Below are positions 16,777 to 25,550 of a DNA stretch of 64,000 nucleotides, piece by piece (within the stretch, counting starts at the first letter, position 1; each line of letters opens with the position of its first letter). The translations under genes were made by a program, and so were the position numbers. Source of the DNA: Roseitalea sp. MMSF_3546 (GTDB taxonomy: Bacteria > Pseudomonadota > Alphaproteobacteria > Rhizobiales > Rhizobiaceae); assembly GCF_030732865.1 (NCBI RefSeq), contig NZ_JASHKB010000008.1:93659-157658 (forward strand). Reading direction: 5' to 3'. A model generated the notes under the pieces. It was not told the origin of the DNA and did not search any database. It saw only the letters and a program-made list of their open reading frames with translations.

Positions 16777-19557
16777 TCATTTGACGGCCAGGGAGGGTCG
16801 GGCGGCCACGGCGCCTACCGCTGCCGGCTGCTCGGCCGAAACCCTGCCCTCGACATGCTGCAGCGGCAGGCTCAGCCGAAAGCACGATCCGGCAGCCGAG
16901 GTTTCGGCCAGGGTGATCGTGCCGCCCAGCCGTTCGGCGATCTGGCGGCAGATGGCAAGTCCCAGGCCCGAGCCGCCGCGATCGCCGGCATTGTTGAGCC
17001 AGTCGCGGCCGAACTTCGAGAACAGGCTGTCGCGCAGGGCCGGCGAGACGCCCGGCCCGTTGTCGATCACCTCGACGACCGCCTCGCCGGCGCGCTTTTC
17101 GATGCGGGCGAGAACCCGCGGTTCGGGGGTGTCGGCGAACTTGATGGCGTTGGACAGAAGATTGAGGAAAACCTGCTTGAGCCGGTCCGGATCGGCATTG
17201 ACCCAGACCGCCCTTGCCGGCAGGTCGAGATCGACCGCCACGCCGCGCCGCTCGGCCAGGCTCATCATGGTGTCGACCGACCCGCGCAGCAGGTCGCGCA
17301 GTTCGACCGGTTCGAGATGCCAGGCGATCTGGCCGCTTTCCATGGCGCTCAGATCGAGGATTTCGTCGAGCAGCCGCGTCAGGCGCTGGCTCTCCTGCTT
17401 GACGATGTGGATGAAGCGCCGCGAATGGGGCGTGTCGAGCGTTTCGGCCTCCGACAACAGTTCGGCGAACGAGCGGATCGAGGTCATCGGCGTGCGCAGT
17501 TCGTGGCTGACCCGGCTGAGAAAGTCGTCCTTCATCTGATCGAGCCGCTGCAGCGTCTCGTTGGCCTCCTTGAGCTTTTCGGCGGTCTCCTCGAGTTCGG
17601 CGGACTTGCGTTCGAGCTCCTGGCTGTAGCGGATGGCGGCGCGCGTCTCGTCGAGCAGCGCCATCACCGTGTCGACGGTCAGAGGTGCCCCCTTGACAAT
17701 GCGCGAGACCATCAGGCGCGCCGAAGCGGCACCGATGCCCGATGCGAGCGCGCGTTCCACGCGGGTGATGAAGTGGGCGTCCGGCAGCGGGTCGCGGCCC
17801 GGCCGGCCCTGCATCTGGGCCTCGCTGTCGAACACCTGGCGGGTACGGTCCGGGCCGAGGATGCGCTCGGCGACGCGGCGCAGATCCTCGACCGAGGCCG
17901 AGCGCGGCAGCACCGGCTCGCCGTCCGCGGCCGGCCGCCGGAAGACATCGACGAAGATCGCGCCCTGAAGCTGGCCGATCGGATTGGTGCGGGTCGACAC
18001 CGACACGAGCACGAAGGCGGCGGTGTTGGCGAGAAGGCTCCAGAACGTGGCATGGACCAGCGGGTCCCACCCCGTCGCGCCGAACAGGGCGGTCGGGGCG
18101 AGCGCGGCGATGCCGAACGGGCCGTCCACGAGCAGCGGTTCGAGCGCGGGCACCGGCAGGCTGGGCAGCACCAGCGTGTAGGCCCAGACGACGAAGCCGG
18201 TCGCCAGTCCGGCAATGGCGCCATGACGGTTGGCGGCGTGCCAGAAGATCGCGCCGAGCAGGGCCGGCAGGAATTGCGCCACGCCGGCAAAGGAGATCAG
18301 CCCGATCGAGGCCAGCGCGCCGCCACCGGTCGCGGTGCGGTAGTAGACATAGCCAAGGGCGAGGATACCGGCGATCGACAGCCGGCGCACGATCAGGATG
18401 GCGCGGGAGAGATCCTGCGGCATGCGTCCGCCCAGCCGGCCGCTGAGCAGCAGCGGCAATGCCAGGTGGTTGGAGATCATGATCGACAGCGCGATCGAGG
18501 AGACGATGACCATGGACGTGCCGGCCGACAGCCCGCCGATGAAGGCAAACAGGGCCAGCTCCTCGCGCCCGGCGGCGATCGGAACCCACAGGACGTAGAG
18601 GTCGGGATCGGCGGTCGCCGGCAGCATGGTCAGGCCCGCCGCCGCAATCGGCACGACGAACAGGCTGATCAGAAGCAGATAGAGCGGGAACAGCCAGGCG
18701 GCGGTCGCCAGGTGTCTTTCATTGCGGTTCTCCACCGCCATGATCTGGAACTGGCGGGGCAGGCAGATGATCGCCGCCGCCGAAAGGAACGTGACGACGG
18801 CCCAGCGCGCCTCGCCGCCTTCCGAGATGGCCGTCAGCCGCGCGAGCGCGGCGGCCAGTTCGGCGCTGGGCTCGCCGGGATCGCCCGGACCGAGCGCCAG
18901 AACCGCAAACACGCCGATGAGCATCAGCGCGACGAGCTTGACCACCGATTCAAAGGCGATCGCGGTGACGACCCCCGGATGGCTTTCGTCGGCGGCCAGC
19001 GTGCGCGTGCCGAAAAGGACCACGAACACGCCCATGACGATCGCCACCCACAGCCCGGTATCGGCCCAGATGCCGATCTGCGGACGCAGCACCGCGAAGC
19101 TGTCGTCGGCATAGACCAGCGCCTCGAAGGCGGTGGCGATGCCCTTGAGCTGCAGCGCGATGTAGGGGGTGATCGCGGTGACCGCCATCAGCGTGACGAC
19201 GACCGAGACCGTCGCGCTCTTGCCGTAGCGTGCGGAAAGGAAGTCGGCGATCGAGGTGATCTGCTGGCCCTTGCAGATGCGCACGATCTTGCGCAGCACG
19301 ATCCACCAGCCCAGAAAGACGATGGTCGGCCCGATATAGATGGTCAGGAATTCGAGCCCGTTGCGCACCGCCGAGCCGACCGCGCCGTAAAACGTCCAGG
19401 CGGTGCAGTAGACCGCAAGCGACAGCGTGTAGACGACCGGCGAGTTGATGAAGGCGTGGCCGCCGCGTGCTGCCTGACGGTCGCTGAGCCAGGCTATCAC
19501 GAACAGACCGGCCAGATAGGCGACACCCACGAGAAGGACCAGGGCGGGCGAAAGCAT
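16777..19557 (-). CDS. Sodium:solute symporter-histidine kinase fusion
   Basis: A 926-residue protein. The first 540 residues are a 12-13 helix SSS/SLC5-type transporter (LSPALVLLVGVAYLAGLFVI; GTSMVIVSSIALSIMISNHL). Around residues 580-640 comes a linker, then a coiled coil (LEETAEKLKEANETLQRLDQ), HisKA with DFLSRVSHELRTPMTSIRS, and a HATPase domain (NLLSNAIKFAD; DNGPGVS; GGSGLGLAICRQI). No receiver is attached. The layout is that of CbrA-type sensors, where transport and sensing are combined. The ATG at 19557 overlaps the preceding stop as TGATG. The partner regulator is probably the receiver encoded two genes upstream. Confidence 0.9.
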   Translation of the reverse strand: MLSPALVLLVGVAYLAGLFVIAWLSDRQAARGGHAFINSPVVYTLSLAVYCTAWTFYGAVGSAVRNGLEFLTIYIGPTIVFLGWWIVLRKIVRICKGQQITSIADFLSARYGKSATVSVVVTLMAVTAITPYIALQLKGIATAFEALVYADDSFAVLRPQIGIWADTGLWVAIVMGVFVVLFGTRTLAADESHPGVVTAIAFESVVKLVALMLIGVFAVLALGPGDPGEPSAELAAALARLTAISEGGEARWAVVTFLSAAAIICLPRQFQIMAVENRNERHLATAAWLFPLYLLLISLFVVPIAAAGLTMLPATADPDLYVLWVPIAAGREELALFAFIGGLSAGTSMVIVSSIALSIMISNHLALPLLLSGRLGGRMPQDLSRAILIVRRLSIAGILALGYVYYRTATGGGALASIGLISFAGVAQFLPALLGAIFWHAANRHGAIAGLATGFVVWAYTLVLPSLPVPALEPLLVDGPFGIAALAPTALFGATGWDPLVHATFWSLLANTAAFVLVSVSTRTNPIGQLQGAIFVDVFRRPAADGEPVLPRSASVEDLRRVAERILGPDRTRQVFDSEAQMQGRPGRDPLPDAHFITRVERALASGIGAASARLMVSRIVKGAPLTVDTVMALLDETRAAIRYSQELERKSAELEETAEKLKEANETLQRLDQMKDDFLSRVSHELRTPMTSIRSFAELLSEAETLDTPHSRRFIHIVKQESQRLTRLLDEILDLSAMESGQIAWHLEPVELRDLLRGSVDTMMSLAERRGVAVDLDLPARAVWVNADPDRLKQVFLNLLSNAIKFADTPEPRVLARIEKRAGEAVVEVIDNGPGVSPALRDSLFSKFGRDWLNNAGDRGGSGLGLAICRQIAERLGGTITLAETSAAGSCFRLSLPLQHVEGRVSAEQPAAVGAVAARPSLAVK

Positions 19558-19796
19558 CAGCCCGGCCCGTCCGGTTTTCCGGACGCGCGCAGCGCATGGC
19601 GCGAGGCGATGGCGCACAGCGCGATGGCAACGGCCCAGACCGCGAACAGATAGACGGGCAGGAGCGGCAGGCCGAACACCGTCACCGGCCGGTCGAGCAG
19701 CGGCAGCACCGGCGGCAGCATGAGGATCGCGGCGAGCACGGCAACCAGCCAGCGCATTTCGGTCCAGAAAGGGGCGCGGCTGCGGTCAGGGTCCAT
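19557..19796 (-). CDS. Small two-TM protein in the symporter-kinase operon
   Basis: A 79-residue protein with two hydrophobic helices (MRWLVAVLAAILMLPPVLPL and VYLFAVWAVAIALCAIASRH). It resembles in size and layout the small subunits (DUF4212/DUF485-like) that accompany SSS symporters, but I cannot assign a family with certainty. Its start overlaps the end of the response-regulator gene by 11 bases, and its stop overlaps the kinase start (TGATG), so all three are translationally linked. Confidence 0.7.
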   Translation of the reverse strand: MDPDRSRAPFWTEMRWLVAVLAAILMLPPVLPLLDRPVTVFGLPLLPVYLFAVWAVAIALCAIASRHALRASGKPDGPG

Positions 19797-20199
19797 GGTT
19801 CGGCTTCCCTTTCGCCGACCCTTGCGCATTGCGTGCGCTCAGCAGGCGGGCGATCTCGGCGAGAAGCTGCTGGTTCGAGAACGGCTTGGTGACGAAGGCG
19901 TCGGCACCCAGCGCCATCATGCGATTGCGGTCGGCTTCCTGTCCCTTGGCGGTCAGGACCAGCACCGGCAGCGTCTGGCCGAAATCGGCGCGACGAAGGT
20001 CTTCCAGAATGGCGAATCCGTCCTTGCCGGGCAGCATGGCGTCGAGGATGACGAGGTCCGGCAGTTCCGCCTGCACCCTATCGAGAACGCGCGTGCCGTT
20101 TGGCACAGCGGTCAGCTCATAGCCTTCCCGCCGCAGCAGAAAGCTCAGCGATTCCATGATGAAAGGCTCATCCTCGGCAACGAGAATGCGAGCGGTCAT
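19786..20199 (-). CDS. Single-domain response regulator, symporter-kinase operon
   Basis: A 137-residue receiver domain with acid pocket EDE at residues 9-11, Asp53 in LVILDAMLPGKDGF, Thr in VLTAK and Lys in VTKPFSNQQL. The C-terminal tail of about 15 residues is basic and not a DNA-binding domain. It is the first gene of the three-gene operon with the two-TM protein and the symporter-kinase, and is the obvious phosphate acceptor for that kinase. Confidence 0.88.
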   Translation of the reverse strand: MTARILVAEDEPFIMESLSFLLRREGYELTAVPNGTRVLDRVQAELPDLVILDAMLPGKDGFAILEDLRRADFGQTLPVLVLTAKGQEADRNRMMALGADAFVTKPFSNQQLLAEIARLLSARNAQGSAKGKPNHGP

Positions 20200-20302
20200 G
20201 ATGCGGGTCTTCCTCCCATGGTGTGGTGCGCGCCGCAGATGCGCCCCCTCACCGAGGCCATAATTTCACATCCGCGCGCCAAGGTCCAACCGGCCTTTGG
20301 GC

Positions 20303-21850
20303 TTAGGGTGTGTTGTGTATCACCGCGCGGGGGCGCGCAGAAAGATTGAGCGCGGGATGGGCGCGCTGGGCGCAGTCCGGGCGCGGGCAGGAGCGGCATT
20401 CCCATCCGGCCTGCGTGATCGGGCCGGCGGCATCGGCATGGATCAGTCGGCCGGCATAGTGGGCGTCGCAGGCCAGCATGACGGCATAGCGCGCCTCCGT
20501 CGCAGCGCTCGAAGGCGCGCCCTTGCGCACCTGCCGGGCGATGAAGACGAAACGCTGGCCGTCGGGCATGGCGACGCACTGGCTGACGATCCGGTCGCCG
20601 CTGGCAAAGGCCGCGTAGAGCGCCCACAGCGGGCAGGCGCCGCCGAACTGCGGCATGCGCAGGCCCGGCAGGGAAAAGCGCTTGGAGATGTTGCCGGCCG
20701 GATCGGAGCGCACGAAGGCAAAGGGAATGCCCTCCGCGCCCGGCCGGCGCAGCGTGACCAGCCGGTGGGCGACCTGCTCGAAGCTGGCATTGAACGACCC
20801 CTGCAGATGGGCAAGGTCGTAGCGGCTCGTCTCGGCGGCCTCGTGAAACCGGTCATAGGGCATCAGCAATGTGCCGGCGCCATACCGGGCCAGGGCGCGG
20901 CGCGCCCTGTGGCTCGCCTCGCGCGAGGTAAACGCGGCCTGCCCGGCGATCTCCTCTATGGCATCGGCCAGTTCGCGCGCGGCCAGTTCGCGCGCCAGGG
21001 TGAAGCGCACGGTCGGCTCGGGCGCGCCGGTCGGGATCGTCATGATGCGATCGCCGCCGGCCGGCGAGGCGCCATTGCCGCGGCGCACCGCAACGCCGTG
21101 CCGGTCCTCGAGGCGGGCAGCCAGAACCGCGCTGAGCCCCAGGCCGTGCTCGGGCAACTGGCCGATGATCGCCGGCGCCGCATCCTCGATGGCGGCGAAG
21201 AAATTGCCATGATCGATGATGAAGTCCTCGACCTCGCGTGCCGGCGTCGAGGCCGGAACCAGCGCGTCGGGACCTTCGAGCATGTCGAGCATGGCGCGCG
21301 CGCTGGCGGTGAGCCGGTCGCTGGATGTGGCCACGATGTCCACGAAGCGCTTGCGCTCGTCCGCCTCAAGGGTCGGATACTGCGCCAGGATCTCCGCCGC
21401 CGAGCGAATGGCGGTGATCTCGGTCAGCGTCTGGTGACTGAGGGTGACGAGAGCCGGGTCACGGTTGAGCCGGTCGGACAGGGCGAGCGCGGTGTCGCGG
21501 GCCTCCTGAAGATTGCGGTTGAGCGAAATCAGCGTGCGCGCCCATTGCGGATGGCGACTGGCGAGCTCCGTGGAGGGCGTTCCGGACAGCTCGCCAAGAC
21601 CCAGCGCGCTGGTCAGTTCGGCCAGATCGTCGGCAAGGCGCGCGTCGCGGCTCGCCGACAGGAATTCGAGATCGACGCCGAGCGCATCGGCGGTCTGCCG
21701 AAGCAGGGAGCCGGCGACCAGGCGCTTGTCGTTCTCGATCAGGCTCAGATAGGCGGTCGAAATGCCCAACCGGTCGGCCAGGTCGCGCTGCGCCATGCCG
21801 AGTGCGCGGCGGCGCTCGCGGATTCGCTGACCTATGAGGATGCGTGACAC
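20303..21850 (-). CDS. XRE-family transcriptional regulator, ScfR/RamB type
   Basis: A 515-residue protein. Residues 8-62 form a Cro/CI-type helix-turn-helix (MAQRDLADRLGISTAYLSLI). The middle has an IrrE-peptidase-like remnant, and the C-terminal domain carries cysteines in FGGACPLWALYAAF and WECRSCPRPDCAQRAHP, typical of short-chain fatty acyl regulators (ScfR, RamB, PrpC-control proteins). These bind acyl-CoA-type ligands and control acetate, propionate or related pathways. The start is GTG at 21850. A GTTTAC motif lies 17 bases upstream of that start, suggesting autoregulation. It is divergent from the ABC transporter operon. Confidence 0.85.
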   Translation of the reverse strand: MSRILIGQRIRERRRALGMAQRDLADRLGISTAYLSLIENDKRLVAGSLLRQTADALGVDLEFLSASRDARLADDLAELTSALGLGELSGTPSTELASRHPQWARTLISLNRNLQEARDTALALSDRLNRDPALVTLSHQTLTEITAIRSAAEILAQYPTLEADERKRFVDIVATSSDRLTASARAMLDMLEGPDALVPASTPAREVEDFIIDHGNFFAAIEDAAPAIIGQLPEHGLGLSAVLAARLEDRHGVAVRRGNGASPAGGDRIMTIPTGAPEPTVRFTLARELAARELADAIEEIAGQAAFTSREASHRARRALARYGAGTLLMPYDRFHEAAETSRYDLAHLQGSFNASFEQVAHRLVTLRRPGAEGIPFAFVRSDPAGNISKRFSLPGLRMPQFGGACPLWALYAAFASGDRIVSQCVAMPDGQRFVFIARQVRKGAPSSAATEARYAVMLACDAHYAGRLIHADAAGPITQAGWECRSCPRPDCAQRAHPALNLSARPRAVIHNTP

Positions 21851-21865
21851 GGCGATCGGTAAATC

Positions 21866-21947
21866 TGTTTACACCACGGTCACGCAGTCTTGCGTATGTT
21901 TACACAAATGGTCAAGCCGCCGTTAATGCGGTTCATTATCGCGTAAA
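21866..21947. promoter_or_regulatory. Repeated GTTTAC motifs, candidate ScfR-type operator
   Basis: The 177-base region between the regulator and the transporter operon holds TGTTTACAC at 21866-21874 and again at 21897-21905, spaced 31 bases (three helical turns). An inverted copy, GTAAAC, lies at 21942-21947 inside CGCGTAAACGCG. The shared regulator most likely binds here and controls both directions. This is an inference from repetition; isolated GTTTAC copies also occur elsewhere in the window. Confidence 0.45.
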
Positions 21948-22027
21948 CGCGGTTTATCCTTGCGTCAAGGCGTGGCGCGCCGGCAATCCCGTGCGCCAGG
22001 GCCGTGACGTCACCAGGGAGGATCGTA

Positions 22028-23392
22028 ATGAAGTTTACAAAACGCAACGCGTCGCGCCGGCAGGTGCTCAAGGGCGGCGCAGCGGTCGCCGGAGCGCTGG
22101 CAACGCCGCACTTCTTCGTCAAGAACGCCTGGGCCCAGGGCGAATGCGCCACGCTCGGCAACTTTCCGGTGGAAGGGCCCGAAGTGGTGTTCGGCTTCTC
22201 GGTCCCCAAGACCGGTGCCTATGCCGATGAAGGCGCCGACGAATTGCGCGCGCAGGAGCTCGCCGTCGAGCACATCAACAATGGCGGCGGCATCCTCAAC
22301 ACGCTGCAGCCGCTGTCGCTAACCGGCCAGGGCGTGCTCGGCAAGAAGGTCACCTATGTGTCCGGCGATGACCAGACCAATCCGGACGCAACACGACAGG
22401 TCGCCCGCCGCATGATCGAGCGCGACGGCGTCATCATGTTCAATGGCGGCTCGTCCTCGGCCACCGCCGTTGCCGCGCAGTCGTTGGCTCAGGAGCTGGG
22501 CGTGGTCTTCATGAACGGCCTGACCCATGCCAATGAAACGACGGGCAAGGACCGGCGCCGCTACGGTTTTCGTCAGTTCTTCAACACGCACATGACCGGG
22601 TTGGCGCTCGGCCCGGTGCTGGCCGAGAACTACGGCACCGACCGCGCCGCCTTCCACCTGACGGCGGACTATAATTGGGGCCATTCGATGTCCGGCTCGA
22701 TCAAGGACGCGACCGAAGGCGAGGGCTGGTCGACGATCAACCGCGTTTCGACGCCGCTTGGGGCGACCGACTATTCGCAGTTCCTGACCGCGTTCCTCAA
22801 CTCCGATGCCGATGTGCTGGTGCTCAACCATTACGGCAACGACATGGTCAACTCGGTGACCCAGGCCGTGCAGTTCGGCGTGCGCGACATGCAGAAGAAC
22901 GGCCGTCAGGTCGAACTGGTCGTGCCGCTGTATTCGCGCCTGATGGCACAGGGCGCCGGCGACAACATCGAGGGCGTGTTCGGCACGACCAACTGGAACT
23001 GGTCGCTGGACAATCCGGGCGCCAAGGCGTTCGTGGACAGCTTCACCGACAAGTACGGCTTCCCGCCGAGCCAGGCGGCGCACACCTGCTATGTGCAGGT
23101 CATCCTCTATGCGGATGCGTGCGAGCGGGCCGGCACGTTCTACGCGCCCGAAGTGATCCGCGCGCTCGAGGGTCACGAGTATGAGGGCGACGGCTACAAC
23201 TCGGCCAGCCTCTACCGGGCCGAGGACCACCAGTCGTTCCACGACGTGTTCCTGGTGCGCGGGAAGTCGGCCTCCGAGCGCGCCTCCGAATTCGACCTTC
23301 TGCAGATCGTCTCGGAAGTGCCGCGGTCGACGGTCGAATATCCGGTCGACACCTTCGAGGGCGAACTGGGCGATTACTGCCCGACCGCCTGA
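22028..23392 (+). CDS. ABC transporter substrate-binding protein, Liv/urea/amide family
   Basis: A 454-residue periplasmic binding protein of the type I (LivK-like) fold. A twin-arginine signal (SRRQVLKGGAAVAGAL, cleaved after NAWAQ) begins it. The ligand domain has FGFSVPKTGAYADEGADEL and MFNGGSSSATAVAAQ. The start is ATG 22028 after an AGGGAGG ribosome binding site. It is first in an operon with two permeases and two ATPases. The true substrate (branched-chain amino acid, amide, urea or short-chain compound) cannot be told; control by a neighbouring acyl-type regulator hints at a carboxylate or amide. Confidence 0.88.
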   Translation: MKFTKRNASRRQVLKGGAAVAGALATPHFFVKNAWAQGECATLGNFPVEGPEVVFGFSVPKTGAYADEGADELRAQELAVEHINNGGGILNTLQPLSLTGQGVLGKKVTYVSGDDQTNPDATRQVARRMIERDGVIMFNGGSSSATAVAAQSLAQELGVVFMNGLTHANETTGKDRRRYGFRQFFNTHMTGLALGPVLAENYGTDRAAFHLTADYNWGHSMSGSIKDATEGEGWSTINRVSTPLGATDYSQFLTAFLNSDADVLVLNHYGNDMVNSVTQAVQFGVRDMQKNGRQVELVVPLYSRLMAQGAGDNIEGVFGTTNWNWSLDNPGAKAFVDSFTDKYGFPPSQAAHTCYVQVILYADACERAGTFYAPEVIRALEGHEYEGDGYNSASLYRAEDHQSFHDVFLVRGKSASERASEFDLLQIVSEVPRSTVEYPVDTFEGELGDYCPTA

Positions 23393-23408
23393 GGCCGACC
23401 CGATGACG

Positions 23409-23436
23409 GGCACCGGGCGTCCGCGCGCCCGGTGCC
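23409..23436 (+). promoter_or_regulatory. Intercistronic hairpin 1 after the binding-protein gene
   Basis: A perfect 11-bp stem (GGCACCGGGCG with its complement) closes a six-base loop, TCCGCG, 17 bases after the stop codon of the substrate-binding gene. There is no U-tract. Such hairpins protect the upstream message from exonucleases, so the binding protein is made in excess over the permeases. Confidence 0.5.
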
Positions 23437-23469
23437 GCCTGGTTTCGATGACCGGTCAACGGTCATGAT

Positions 23470-23490
23470 GGCACCTCGGAGCGAGGTGCC
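23470..23490 (+). promoter_or_regulatory. Intercistronic hairpin 2 before livH
   Basis: A second perfect stem, GGCACCTCG/CGAGGTGCC with loop GAG, stands 37 bases before the permease ATG. Together with the first hairpin it fills the 134-base gap in an otherwise tightly packed operon. Confidence 0.5.
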
Positions 23491-23526
23491 CGGCGGAACC
23501 GGCGATCGCAAGCGCGGGAGGAACGC

Positions 23527-24471
23527 ATGGATCCCAACGCCCTCTTTCTTCAACTGCTCACGGGCCTTCAGCTCGGCGCCATCTATGCGCTGATCGCGCT
23601 CGGCCTGACACTGATTTTCGGCACGCTCGGATTTGTCAATTTCGCCCACGGCGCGCTTTACGTCATCGCCATCTACGCGGCCGTGACGGTTGCGGCCAAC
23701 ACCAATTTCCTGCTGGCCATCATTCTGGTTCCCGCGCTCTTGTTCGCGATCGGCGTGGCTTTCGAGCGCGGCCTCATACGCCATTTCTACACGCGCCCGC
23801 ACACCGACCAGATCCTGATCACATTCGGCCTGGCGATCGTCGTCGAGGAGTTGATGAAATGGATCTTCGGCGCCAACAACATACCCTTCACCCTGCCTGA
23901 ATGGGGCAGCGGGCTGATGGTGTTCTACTCGGACTGGAGCGCGGTGCCGGCGGTGCCGGTGTTCCAGGAGGCGCCCTCGCTCTGGGTGCCGTTCATCGAA
24001 GGTTTCGTGACCTACCAGTTCTGGCGCGTCGTGCTGATCGCGGTGTCGCTGGTCACCGTCGCCGGCCTGTTCGCGCTGCTGCAGTTCACGCGCTTCGGCC
24101 TTGTGGTGCGCGCCGGCATGCGCGATCCCGAGATGCTGCGCTTCCTGGGGATCAACATCGCCCAGAAATTCGCCATCGTGGTCGGTCTGGGCGCGGCGAT
24201 CGCCGGCATTGCCGGGGTGTTCGGCGGGCCGATCACCCAGGTCACGCCCGGTGTCGGCATGGCGCTTCTGGTGCCGTCCTTCCTGGTCGTGGTCATTGGC
24301 GGCATGGGGTCCTTGTCGGGCGCCTTGATCGCGGCGATCCTGATCGGGATGGCGCTGAGCTTTTCGGCCGAAATCGCCAATCTGCAGCAGATCGTCGTCT
24401 ATCTGATCGCCGTCGTCGTACTGCTGGTGCGCCCGCGCGGCCTGTTCGGCAAGAAGGGAGTGTTCGAATGA
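23527..24471 (+). CDS. livH: ABC transporter permease, LivH family
   Basis: A 314-residue inner-membrane permease with about eight hydrophobic helices. Family features include the opening GLQLGAIYALIALGLTLIFG and GFVNFAHGALY near residues 37-47, and the coupling segment GLVVRAGMRDPEMLRFLGIN. It forms the translocation channel with the LivM-type subunit. The stop overlaps the next start as ATGA. A GGAGGAACGC ribosome binding site precedes the ATG. Confidence 0.9.
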   Translation: MDPNALFLQLLTGLQLGAIYALIALGLTLIFGTLGFVNFAHGALYVIAIYAAVTVAANTNFLLAIILVPALLFAIGVAFERGLIRHFYTRPHTDQILITFGLAIVVEELMKWIFGANNIPFTLPEWGSGLMVFYSDWSAVPAVPVFQEAPSLWVPFIEGFVTYQFWRVVLIAVSLVTVAGLFALLQFTRFGLVVRAGMRDPEMLRFLGINIAQKFAIVVGLGAAIAGIAGVFGGPITQVTPGVGMALLVPSFLVVVIGGMGSLSGALIAAILIGMALSFSAEIANLQQIVVYLIAVVVLLVRPRGLFGKKGVFE

Positions 24472-25538
24472 GCACCGAGACCGTATCGGGGCCGGTCCGT
24501 CCCGCAGCGGCGACCGGCACCCGCAGCATGGGCCGGGAGGCGCTGATCCTTCTGGTCTTTTCTGCGATCGTGCTGTCCATGCCGTTCTGGCTGCCGCTGC
24601 TGGGCGGCTATGAGGGGCTTGCCACCAAGATCATGGTCTGGGCGATCTTCGCGGTGGGCTTCGACATTCTGCTGGGCTTCACCGGCCTGTTGTCATTCGG
24701 CCACGCCGCCTTCTTCGGCGGTGCCGCCTATGTCACCGGTTATGTCTTCCGCGATCACACCTCGGAGATCATCGTCGCCTTCATCGCCTCGCAGCTTGGC
24801 GTGCTGGTGCTGGCCGCGGCCATCGGCTTCCTGTCGCTGCGGCGGACCGGCATCTACTTCTCCATCCTGACGCTCGCCTTCGCCGAGATGATGTTCGCGG
24901 CGGCGCTCGCCATCTTCGCCCCGTTCACCGGCGGCTATGACGGGCTGACCATGCGCACGACGCCGACCCTGTTCGGCATGCCCATGCAGGGGCTTTACGT
25001 CTTCTACATGGGCGCGATCATGCTGATCTTCGGCTTCGCCGTGGCGCGGATGATCAAGAATTCGGCCTTCGGGCTGATGCTGCGGTCGATCAAGGAAAAC
25101 CCGATGCGGCTGCAATATACCGGCGTCAATGTGTGGGCCTACAAGATGGCGGCCTTCATGATCTCGGCGCATTTCGCCGGCGTGGCGGGCTTCCTGATGG
25201 TCGTCTACGAGCCCTATGTGGCGACCAAGTTCCTGCACTGGTCGACTTCGGGCGAGGTGGTGATCATGTCGGTGATCGGCGGCGTGGGCACGCTGTTCGG
25301 CCCGATCATCGGCGCGGGCTTCCTGATGTATTTCGAAAACGTCGTGCAGGCGGCGATCGGCGAGCAGTGGAAGCTCGTCCTGGGCCTGGTCTTCGTGCTC
25401 GTGGTCATCTTCCTGCCCGGCGGCTTCGTCCAGCTTGGCGCGATGATCTGGCGGGCCACCGGCCACAAGGTCCGCGAGCGCCGGCACAACGTGCCCGACA
25501 TGGAACCGGACACCCAACGCGAGCGCAATCTGGGCTGA
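24468..25538 (+). CDS. livM: ABC transporter permease, LivM family
   Basis: A 356-residue permease with about nine membrane helices. LivM hallmarks are FDILLGFTGLLSFGHAAFFG and the coupling helix FGLMLRSIKENPMRLQYTG. It starts at the ATG at 24468, overlapping the livH stop by four bases (ATGA). The C-terminal tail of about 40 residues is polar and cytoplasmic. The longer in-frame ORF upstream is not real coding. Confidence 0.9.
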   Translation: MSTETVSGPVRPAAATGTRSMGREALILLVFSAIVLSMPFWLPLLGGYEGLATKIMVWAIFAVGFDILLGFTGLLSFGHAAFFGGAAYVTGYVFRDHTSEIIVAFIASQLGVLVLAAAIGFLSLRRTGIYFSILTLAFAEMMFAAALAIFAPFTGGYDGLTMRTTPTLFGMPMQGLYVFYMGAIMLIFGFAVARMIKNSAFGLMLRSIKENPMRLQYTGVNVWAYKMAAFMISAHFAGVAGFLMVVYEPYVATKFLHWSTSGEVVIMSVIGGVGTLFGPIIGAGFLMYFENVVQAAIGEQWKLVLGLVFVLVVIFLPGGFVQLGAMIWRATGHKVRERRHNVPDMEPDTQRERNLG

Positions 25539-25550
25539 GGACCGACAATC

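Noticed and set aside
16378..19653. 1091-residue open frame on the plus strand
   Set aside because: It lies antisense to the symporter-kinase fusion, which has clear motifs. The plus-strand sequence is Gly/Arg/Asp-rich with no domain pattern.
22033..22038. A further GTTTAC just inside the substrate-binding gene
   Set aside because: It is explained by the codons for Lys-Phe-Thr at the start of the protein. Isolated copies at 8256 and 15191 show the six-base motif is not rare.
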